Of a stretch of DNA of 64,000 bases, positions 34,319 to 41,089 are shown piece after piece. This DNA comes from Opitutaceae bacterium. GTDB lineage: Bacteria; Verrucomicrobiota; Verrucomicrobiia; Opitutales; Opitutaceae. A program made the position numbers and the translations under genes. Each line of letters opens with the position of its first letter. The first letter of the stretch is position 1. The stretch spans positions 1 to 64,000 of the forward strand of contig JAQTYQ010000012.1 of assembly GCA_028688225.1 (NCBI GenBank). The letters are read 5' to 3'. Under the pieces are notes generated by a model. It was not told where the DNA came from, searched no databases, and was given only the letters and a program-made list of their open reading frames with translations.

Positions 34319-35752
34319 CTAGTCGAGCAACGCGTCGAGCAGCGCCTGGAACTTCAACTCGGTCTCGGCAAACTCCTTGTCCGGCTCCGAACCGGCCACG
34401 ATGCCGCCACCGGCATAGACGCGGGCCCGGTGGTTGTCCACCAGCGCCGACCGGATGCCGACCAAGAATTCGCCGCCGCCCCGGTGGTCGATCCAGCCCA
34501 CCGGTCCGGCATAGAGTCCGCGCGCAAAAGCCTCGAATTCCCGGATGTGCGCACAAGCCGCCTCGCGCGGCGAGCCGCCCACCGCCGGCGTCGGATGGAG
34601 CCGGCTCAGGACGTCGAGCAGGCGCACGCCGGCCGGCAACTCCGCCCGCACTGGCGTCTGCAAATGTTGCACGTTGGCCAGCCGCAACAAGCCCGGCTGC
34701 AACGGATGCTCCGACCTGAGTCCGAGCGGCGTGAGCCGCCGGAGAATCGATTCCAGCACCACGCGGTGCTCCCGCAGATCCTTGTCGCAGCGCAGCAGCG
34801 CGCCGGCCAGGGCGGCGTCCTCGCTGGCCGTGCGGCCGCGCGGCGCCGAGCCGGCGAGGGCCTCGGTGAGCAGCGTCCCCGCCTCCACCCGCAGCAGCCG
34901 CTCCGGGCTCGCGCCGATGAAACTCTGGCCGCGGCCGTTGGCGAAGGAGAAGGCGTAGCAGTCGGGAAAGCGCTGGCGCAGGCCGTTGAGCACTTTCAGG
35001 GGATGCAGGGGGGCCGCGGCTTCCAGTTCCTTGCAGCGGGCGAGGACGATTTTGTTAAACCGCCCCTCGCCGATCATTGCGACCGCCCGGGTGACCGCCC
35101 GGCGGAAGCAATCCCCACCGCCCGCCTCCGTCACCCGGACCGCACCGTTGCCGGTTCCGGCCGCCCGCTCGGAAAAGTCGGGCGCGGAATAATCGAACGC
35201 GCGGAACTTGCCATGGGCGCGCCAGACTTTGGCGGCCAGGGCGTCGAGATCGGCCGCCGGTTCCACCAGCAGATTGGCCACGGCCACCGTGCCTGCCGGC
35301 GTGCGCGCCACCTGCCAGCGCGGCACAAAGAACCGCGCGGATGGGAACGGCTCGCCGGCCTCCACCTCATCGAAAAACGCGAAGGCCCCGAAAAAATGCG
35401 GACCGCCAAACGGCGCCGTCACCCCGCCCACCGCGATGGTGCGACCGAGCACGTCATCGACGAACTGCTGGCACGCGGTGAACCGCCCCGGGCCGCGGGC
35501 TTCGAAGGCCAGGACGGCTTCGGCGGCGGCGAGCGCCCAGCCCTGGGCCGGACGCTCGGCATAAAAATGCAGTTCGGCCGGCTCGAAAATGGATTCGAGC
35601 ACGGCCAGCGGATCGAGCGAGTCGACCTTCAATGAAATGCTGACCAGCCGCGGACGGCCGTCGTCCGCCGCCGCCGCACGGCATTGGACCAGAAAAGCCC
35701 GCAGCGCCTCGGGAGTGGCGTTGGCGACCGGATCGAGCGGCAGGATGGTCAT
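34319..35752 (-). CDS. menF: Isochorismate synthase
   Basis: Mg-dependent conversion of chorismate to isochorismate at the entry of menaquinone synthesis. The 477-residue chorismate-binding fold shows FNKIVLARCKELEA, FIGASPERLLRVEAGTLLTEALAGSAPRG, LRCDKDLREHRVVLESI, LLDVLSRLHPTPAVGGSPREAAC and the C-terminal GWIDHRGGGEFLVGIRSALVD, RVYAGGGIVAGSEPDKE. The His in SRLHPTPA and Glu in SEPDKEFAETELK are conserved metal or catalytic residues. Siderophore-type EntC is the alternative. menB and menD nearby, with no siderophore genes, favour MenF. It lies 63 bp downstream of metG on the same strand. Confidence 0.94.
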   Translation of the reverse strand: MTILPLDPVANATPEALRAFLVQCRAAAADDGRPRLVSISLKVDSLDPLAVLESIFEPAELHFYAERPAQGWALAAAEAVLAFEARGPGRFTACQQFVDDVLGRTIAVGGVTAPFGGPHFFGAFAFFDEVEAGEPFPSARFFVPRWQVARTPAGTVAVANLLVEPAADLDALAAKVWRAHGKFRAFDYSAPDFSERAAGTGNGAVRVTEAGGGDCFRRAVTRAVAMIGEGRFNKIVLARCKELEAAAPLHPLKVLNGLRQRFPDCYAFSFANGRGQSFIGASPERLLRVEAGTLLTEALAGSAPRGRTASEDAALAGALLRCDKDLREHRVVLESILRRLTPLGLRSEHPLQPGLLRLANVQHLQTPVRAELPAGVRLLDVLSRLHPTPAVGGSPREAACAHIREFEAFARGLYAGPVGWIDHRGGGEFLVGIRSALVDNHRARVYAGGGIVAGSEPDKEFAETELKFQALLDALLD

Positions 35753-35760
35753 GGGGTAAC

Positions 35761-35787
35761 GGACGGCCCGGCGGTCCGTCCCTACCG
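35761..35787. repeat. Dispersed repeat core, copy C
   Basis: GGACGGCCCGGCGGTCCGTC followed by CCTACCG repeats the core of copies A, B and D, placed in the short metG-menF gap. The left part seen in copies B and D is absent, so this is a solo core. Confidence 0.7.
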
Positions 35788-35815
35788 GCAGGACGCGACC
35801 GCTGGGCGCGCAGGA

Positions 35816-37357
35816 TTACGTCGCCGGCTCCGGCCGCGGGAAAAGGACAAGGCCCGGCTGCAAACGGGCGCCGGTCAGGCGTTCGCCCCAACGCAGCTCA
35901 TCCTGCCATTGCGGCGCGGACTGGTGGCCAAGCGCGGCGTAAACCTTCTCGGTGGTGGCGGGTGTCACGGGCGCCAGCAGGGTCACGCCCAGCCGCAGGG
36001 CCTCGGCCATCGTGGCCAGCGACGTCTGCAGCAGCGCCTGGTCCGCCGGGTCGGCAGACTTGGCCAGTTTCCAGGGTGCGCGCTTCTCGATGTAGGCGTT
36101 GATGGCCTTGATGAAGACAAACGCACGCTCGAGCGCCGAGTGAAACTGGAAGCCCTCGCAGAGCCGGATGGCCTCGTCGCGCGTGCGCTCCCAGAGTGCC
36201 TGCAGTTCGCGTTCGGGGTCCCCGACCGTGCCGGCCGCGGGCACGACGCCGCCGGCGTAGCGGGCGGACATGTTGAGCGTGCGGTTGACGAGGTTGCCCA
36301 GGTCATTCGCCAGATCGCTGTTGTAACGGCTGAGAAACAGCTCGAGAGAGAATTCGCTGTCCTGGCCGACGTTCATCTCGCGGACGAGAAAATAGCGGAA
36401 GGCGTCCGTGCCGAAGCGTTCGATGAGATCGAGCGGATTCACGACCTCGCCCGTGCTCTTCGACATCTTCTGGCCGCTCTTGAGCAGCCACCAGCCGTGC
36501 ACCAGCAGCGCCTGGGGCGGCTCATAGCCCGCCGCATGCAGCATGATCGGCCAGTAGACGGCGTGGGGCGGGACGAGGATGTCCTTGCCGATCACGTGAA
36601 AATCCGCCGGCCAGAGTTCGGCCCGCGGCCCGCCGTCGCCCCAGACGCCCGAGACATAGTTGACCAGCGCGTCGAACCACACGTAGGTGACGAAGGCCTC
36701 GTCGAACGGCAGCGGGATGCCCCACTCCAGCCGCTCCCGGGGGCGCGAGATGCACAGGTCGTTGAGCGGCTCCTTGAGGAATTCGAGAACCTGCTTCTGG
36801 CGGAAGCGCGGGAAGATGAAATCCTCGTGGGCCTTCAGGTGCCCGACCAGCCAGTCCTGATAGGAACGCAGCTTGAAGAAATAGTTCGGCTCGATGATCT
36901 CGGTCACCTCGCCGAAGATTTCCGGCCAGGAGCCGTCGGGCAGGCGGTCCTTCTCCAACAGGAACTGCTCCTGGCGGGTGCTGTAGAACCCGCGGTACTC
37001 GGCGCGGTAGATCTCGCCCTTGTCGAAGAGGCGCTGCAGGATTTCCCGGACGACGCGCTGGTGCCGTTCCTCCGTGGTGCGGATGAAGTCGTCATACGAG
37101 ACGTGCAGCCGGTCGTAGAGCGCGCGAAACTCGGCCGCCGTGGCGTCGACGAACTGCTGGGCGGGGATGCCGCGCTTGCGGGCGCTCATCTGCACCTTCT
37201 GGCCGTGTTCGTCGGTGCCGGTGAGGAAGAAAACCTTGTCGCCCATCAACCGCCGGAAACGCGCGATCACGTCGACCAGGACCTTCTCGTAGGCATGGCC
37301 CAGGTGCGGCGATCCGTTGACGTAGTCAATGGCGGTGGTGATGTAGAACGACTTCAT
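35816..37357 (-). CDS. metG: Methionyl-tRNA synthetase, short zinc-less form
   Basis: Charges tRNA-Met. The 513-residue class I enzyme has the HIGH-type HLGH in YVNGSPHLGHAYEKV and the KMSKS loop in KSGQKMSKSTGEVVNP. TWFDAL-type YVWFDALVNYVSG is also present. The connective-peptide region reads AEYRGFYSTRQEQFLLE, where zinc-binding forms carry Cys pairs. No Cys remain, so this is a zinc-free knuckle. The C-terminal EMAP-like tRNA-binding domain of longer MetRS is absent. The ATG at 37357 gives the usual start MKSFYITTAIDYVNG. Confidence 0.96.
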   Translation of the reverse strand: MKSFYITTAIDYVNGSPHLGHAYEKVLVDVIARFRRLMGDKVFFLTGTDEHGQKVQMSARKRGIPAQQFVDATAAEFRALYDRLHVSYDDFIRTTEERHQRVVREILQRLFDKGEIYRAEYRGFYSTRQEQFLLEKDRLPDGSWPEIFGEVTEIIEPNYFFKLRSYQDWLVGHLKAHEDFIFPRFRQKQVLEFLKEPLNDLCISRPRERLEWGIPLPFDEAFVTYVWFDALVNYVSGVWGDGGPRAELWPADFHVIGKDILVPPHAVYWPIMLHAAGYEPPQALLVHGWWLLKSGQKMSKSTGEVVNPLDLIERFGTDAFRYFLVREMNVGQDSEFSLELFLSRYNSDLANDLGNLVNRTLNMSARYAGGVVPAAGTVGDPERELQALWERTRDEAIRLCEGFQFHSALERAFVFIKAINAYIEKRAPWKLAKSADPADQALLQTSLATMAEALRLGVTLLAPVTPATTEKVYAALGHQSAPQWQDELRWGERLTGARLQPGLVLFPRPEPAT

Positions 37358-37453
37358 GGCAAAGGGCGTTCACCGTAGCCGCAGGGGGGCAAATGTCGAA
37401 GGTTTTGACGCCGGGCGATTGCCCTGCAGAATCAGGGAGCCGGCTTACCCATC

Positions 37454-38701
37454 ATGCAACCCTTCACCCGTCCGCTCGTCATCGCGCTTGTCCTCTTGCT
37501 GGTCTTTCTGGCGGCGGCGCTGACCGCGCAGGCGTGGCTGCAGCGCGAGAACCGCCGGCTGCAGACCGACGCGGTCGCCGCCCGGCGCGCGCAGTTTGTC
37601 CAGGCGCTGGAAATCACCCGCCGGCCGGCGGAAACGTGGGACGAAGCGTTCCAGCACGAGTTGGGGACGCTGATGGGCGGGACCGTGACACTGCACCGCG
37701 GCGAGCCTCCCTTGGGAAATCCGCCCGGGCCAGGTCTGCTGGGCTTCGATTACCGGCTGCCGGGCGGGGGCGACTTTACCGCCCGGGTGACCTTTGCCAC
37801 GCCGGCGGCCAGCCGGCTGGCCATCCTGCATGAACGGATGCTGGTCGCCGTCATCCTGCTGGCCCTGCTGCTCCTGCTCGTCTCCGCCGGGCTCGCCCTG
37901 CCCCGCCGTTTCAGCGGCGAAGGCGGATCGCGCTCGCCCTGGTCCGCCACCCGCGCCGAGATGCACGGGCTGGAGCATTTTGCGCGCATCTCGGTCGAGC
38001 GCGGCGAGGCGCTCGAGCGCGAGTCTGGCGCCCGCCTGCGGGCGGAGGAGGACCTGCAGCTCAACCGCACCCTGCTCGGACATTCGCTGGAGGAACGCGT
38101 GCGGCTCGGGCGCGACCTGCACGACAGCATCTGCCAGACGCTCTACGCCGTCAGCCTGAGCCTCGAGGGGCTGCGCGCGAAGCTTGGCGGAGGAGGTTCC
38201 GGCGAAACGCCCCAGCGCCTCGACCAGTGCATCGCGGAACTGCGCCGCCTCAACCACGAGGTGCGCTCCTACCTCAAGGAGCTCGAACCGGGGGTCGTGC
38301 AGCGCGGGCCGTTCCTCGAGGCGTTGGAGGCCATGCTGGCCGCGCAGCCATGCACCGGAGGGGTGCATCTGGCGAGAGACTTGGAGCCCGACGCCGTCGC
38401 CCGCATCGCGCCGGAACGGGCCCCGGAGGTCGTGAACATCCTGCGCGAGGCCCTCAGCAACAGCCTGCGGCATGGCCGGGCCCGCACCATCACCGTGCAT
38501 GCCCGCCACGGCGATGGCTGCGTCATCTTCGCCGTGCAGGATGACGGCGTCGGATTCGATCCCGCGACGGCCGGACCAGGCCACGGCCTGGCCAACATGC
38601 AGGCGCGGGCCGCCGCGCTCGGCGGATCGGTAAGCGTGGTATCCGCCCGGGGAAAAGGGACTCGCGTTTTACTGACACTCCCGGTTTCTTCGGCATCGTG
38701 A
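37454..38701 (+). CDS. NarX-type sensor histidine kinase (HisKA_3)
   Basis: The 415-residue membrane kinase has membrane segments at about residues 8-27 and 128-149, framing a roughly 100-residue periplasmic sensor. A coiled linker (FARISVERGEALERESGARLRAEEDLQ) follows. The HisKA_3 phospho-acceptor is in VRLGRDLHDSICQTLYAVSLSLEGL (H223), and HATPase motifs are in LREALSNSLRHGRA, DDGVGFDP and GHGLANMQARAAALGG. The signal is unknown. The NarL-type regulator 171 bp downstream is its probable partner. Confidence 0.93.
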   Translation: MQPFTRPLVIALVLLLVFLAAALTAQAWLQRENRRLQTDAVAARRAQFVQALEITRRPAETWDEAFQHELGTLMGGTVTLHRGEPPLGNPPGPGLLGFDYRLPGGGDFTARVTFATPAASRLAILHERMLVAVILLALLLLLVSAGLALPRRFSGEGGSRSPWSATRAEMHGLEHFARISVERGEALERESGARLRAEEDLQLNRTLLGHSLEERVRLGRDLHDSICQTLYAVSLSLEGLRAKLGGGGSGETPQRLDQCIAELRRLNHEVRSYLKELEPGVVQRGPFLEALEAMLAAQPCTGGVHLARDLEPDAVARIAPERAPEVVNILREALSNSLRHGRARTITVHARHGDGCVIFAVQDDGVGFDPATAGPGHGLANMQARAAALGGSVSVVSARGKGTRVLLTLPVSSAS

Positions 38702-38811
38702 TGTCGATGCGTCCGGGAAAATGAGCTTTGGTCTTCCATGGAGGAGCGAAATTAGCCGTCGCAGCACGGCCTCCCTGACCCTCGGAACCGGGAACGGCTC
38801 CGCCTTGAAAT

Positions 38812-38827
38812 CGCCTGCAAGCAGGCG
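38812..38827. repeat. Short palindrome CGCCTGC-AA-GCAGGCG
   Basis: Perfect 7-bp arms sit in the 171-bp gap between the kinase and the regulator and are followed by TCTACTCTTT. It may attenuate the downstream gene or be one of the small palindromic spacer elements of this genome. Confidence 0.45.
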
Positions 38828-38872
38828 TCTACTCTTTGGCCTCAAGAGCGTTCAGGCTGATCGCCCTTTAGC

Positions 38873-39541
38873 ATGAGCACGGCCATCCCACGTCCTATCC
38901 GGCTGCTGATCGTGGATGACAGCCCGCTGATCCGCGCAGGCCTGCGCGCCGTGCTGGAGGACCACGCCGGCGTCACCATCGTCGGCGAGGCCGGGACCGC
39001 GGCGGAGGGCCTGGCCGCGGTGATGCAGTCCAAGCCCGACGTGGTCCTGCTCGATCTGCGTCTGCCCGACAAACCGGGGCTTTCCGCCTGCCGCGACATC
39101 CTGCAGCGCCGGCCGGGGACGCGGGTGCTCATCCTCACGTCGTCAACGGACGAGCAAAACGTCCACGAGGCGGTCGCCGTCGGTGCGCATGGCTACCTGC
39201 TGAAGGAAAATGACGGCGCCTCCCTCGTCTCGGCAATCACCCGCGTCGCGGCCGGCCATTCGGTGCTCGATCCCTCCCTGGCCGACCAGGTGCTCCGCCT
39301 GATGAAGCGCCATCCGGAGCCCGCAGACCGGCTTGCCAGCCTTTCCGGGCAGGAACGCCGGGTGCTCGCGCTGCTGGCCGAGGGGTTGACCAACAAGGGC
39401 ATCGGTGAACGGCTCGGCCTGACCGAAAAGACCGTCAAGAATTACCTCAGTAACATTTTCGACAAGCTGCATCTGGCCAACCGCGCCCAGGCCGCAGCCT
39501 TGTATGCGCAGCAATCTCCCGCCCGGGCGGGAGACCGTTAG
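38873..39541 (+). CDS. NarL/FixJ family response regulator
   Basis: The 222-residue protein has a receiver domain (residues about 9-125): acidic pair in LLIVDDSPLIRAGLRA, phospho-acceptor Asp in VVLLDLRLPDKPG (D61), Thr/Ser in ILTSSTDEQN, and Lys in GYLLKENDG. The C-terminal LuxR HTH (residues 155-215) is LSGQERRVLALLAEGLTNKGIGERLGLTEKTVKNYLSNI. Given its position, it is most likely phosphorylated by the adjacent NarX-type kinase. The regulated genes are unknown; the downstream pseudopilin cluster is a candidate by proximity only. Confidence 0.94.
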   Translation: MSTAIPRPIRLLIVDDSPLIRAGLRAVLEDHAGVTIVGEAGTAAEGLAAVMQSKPDVVLLDLRLPDKPGLSACRDILQRRPGTRVLILTSSTDEQNVHEAVAVGAHGYLLKENDGASLVSAITRVAAGHSVLDPSLADQVLRLMKRHPEPADRLASLSGQERRVLALLAEGLTNKGIGERLGLTEKTVKNYLSNIFDKLHLANRAQAAALYAQQSPARAGDR

Positions 39542-39596
39542 CAGAGTGGAGGTCGAAGTCCGACACGCGGCTAGAGCCGATCGCCTCTAGTCCGGC

Positions 39597-39627
39597 AGAG
39601 GCTTTTGCGAAGGCCTCCGCCTCTTTT
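39597..39627 (+). terminator. Probable terminator of the two-component pair
   Basis: Arms AGAGGC and GCCTCT (6 bp, with inner GGC/GCC pairing possible) end in TTTT, 56 bp after the regulator stop and 50 bp before the pseudopilin genes. Confidence 0.5.
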
Positions 39628-39676
39628 CAGGCGCAGTAGGGACCGGTATAAATGGGATGCTACAAAAGCACTTCCC

Positions 39677-40351
39677 ATGCCTTCCCGCTTCAGTCGCTTC
39701 CTCCCGCCCCCGGCTTCCCAGCGTCGCGGGCCATCGCATCCCGCGCAGGGCGTGACCCTCGTTGAGGTCATGGTCGCGATGGGGCTGCTGGCGACGGTGA
39801 TGCTGGGCTTCCTCGGTACGTTTGTGCAATCCCGCCGTATGACCGAGAGCAGTGTGATGGAGGCGGCCGCCACCAGCTTGGTGTACGGTCTCATCGAGCA
39901 GATGAAGGGACTGGACTACGTCAACCTCCTTCCGAGTCCTGTGGCCGATCCGGCCACGGCCCTGGACCCTCAAGAAACGACGAAAGCTCCCCCCTACATC
40001 CGGCTCCGCGTCAACCAGTCCAAATTCACCTGGCTGGAAGTCGTCTATACTCCGAAACCAGGCCTGCCGCAGGCGCCCACCTCGACTCCATCCCCCACGG
40101 CGACCGCCGTCAGCCTGGGCGCCATCGACAATGTCATCGGCCCCTTGTCACTTTCCACCGTCACCGGCACTACTTCCCAAAAGCTGGAGCTGCACGTGTG
40201 GCTTTGGATCGATGAAATTCCCGACGTCGACAACGACGTGGTCGATGTGAAGAAGATCACCCTGGTCTACACGTATTCCTATAATGACGGCTATCGGACC
40301 CGGACCATGCGGGACATGGAAGTCTTCGTGCGCACGCGTTTCGACCAATGA
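39677..40351 (+). CDS. PilV/GspI-like pseudopilin
   Basis: The 224-residue protein has a type IV prepilin motif. A 26-residue basic leader ends in G before VTLVEVMVAMGLLATVMLGFLGTF, giving the prepilin-peptidase site G|V and Glu5 of the mature protein. The hydrophobic helix is residues about 27-48. The C-terminal globular part has a Pro/Thr/Ser-rich loop and the Asp-rich IDEIPDVDNDVVDVKK. It is the first of three minor-pilin-like genes; its stop overlaps the next start (ATGA). It probably primes or decorates type IV pili or a type II-like pseudopilus. Confidence 0.85.
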   Translation: MPSRFSRFLPPPASQRRGPSHPAQGVTLVEVMVAMGLLATVMLGFLGTFVQSRRMTESSVMEAAATSLVYGLIEQMKGLDYVNLLPSPVADPATALDPQETTKAPPYIRLRVNQSKFTWLEVVYTPKPGLPQAPTSTPSPTATAVSLGAIDNVIGPLSLSTVTGTTSQKLELHVWLWIDEIPDVDNDVVDVKKITLVYTYSYNDGYRTRTMRDMEVFVRTRFDQ

Positions 40352-41085
40352 AAAACCCCTCAAGAAATCCTGGTCCGCCCGCCGGCTTTTCGCTGGTGGA
40401 GGTCATGGTCGCCATGAGCATTGCCGTGCTGGCCCTGGGCCTGACGCTCAGCACCTTCCTGTTCGGACTGCGGACCATGTACAAGGACACCCAGCGCCTC
40501 GCGACCAATGCGAATCTCCGCTACTTCACGGCTCATGTGGCCAAAGAGACCCTCGACTCCAGCGAGTTCTATATCTTTCCCACCTATCAATCGCTCGATG
40601 GCAACGTCAATCTCGCCACGGACGTCTCGGCTCTTGAGACCGACGCTTATGACACGGAGGCGGCCTATGGCGATTGCCTCGTGCTGGTGACCCGGGTCAG
40701 CATTGAGGCCACCGCCAAGGTTCGCCAATTCAAGATCTATTACCGGGTGGTCACCGACTCCGCCAATGCCGGGGCCATCCGCTACTATGAAAGTGCGGAC
40801 TACGGAAGCAGCGGCTCATCCAGTTCGCTCACGACGCTGCTCAACGGCGTGGATCTCAAGACCACGCCTGGTATCTCCGGCTCCTTCGTGCTCGCCAAGG
40901 TCGCCTATGGACGCGCCCGGCCCAGTCCCCAGTCCGGAAGCTTCCCCATTTTTTCGAGCGAAGCGGCCACCGTGTCGCCCAGCAACGAGAGTGTCTCCAT
41001 CAATGTCGAAATCGTCAACGGCTCGAACGTCAACAATGTCATTTCCAGCAGCAGCTTCAATTACACCGTCTCTCCCCGGAGGTAA
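40348..41085 (+). CDS. PilW/GspJ-like pseudopilin
   Basis: The 245-residue protein has a prepilin leader ending in G before FSLVEVMVAMSIAVLALGLTLSTFLFG (cleavage G|F, mature Glu5). The remainder is a Ser/Thr-rich beta-type globular domain (SADYGSSGSSSSLTTLLNGVDL). The 4-bp overlap with the preceding gene and 4-bp gap to the next indicate a single operon and probable co-assembly. Confidence 0.85.
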   Translation: MKNPSRNPGPPAGFSLVEVMVAMSIAVLALGLTLSTFLFGLRTMYKDTQRLATNANLRYFTAHVAKETLDSSEFYIFPTYQSLDGNVNLATDVSALETDAYDTEAAYGDCLVLVTRVSIEATAKVRQFKIYYRVVTDSANAGAIRYYESADYGSSGSSSSLTTLLNGVDLKTTPGISGSFVLAKVAYGRARPSPQSGSFPIFSSEAATVSPSNESVSINVEIVNGSNVNNVISSSSFNYTVSPRR

Positions 41086-41089
41086 GACC

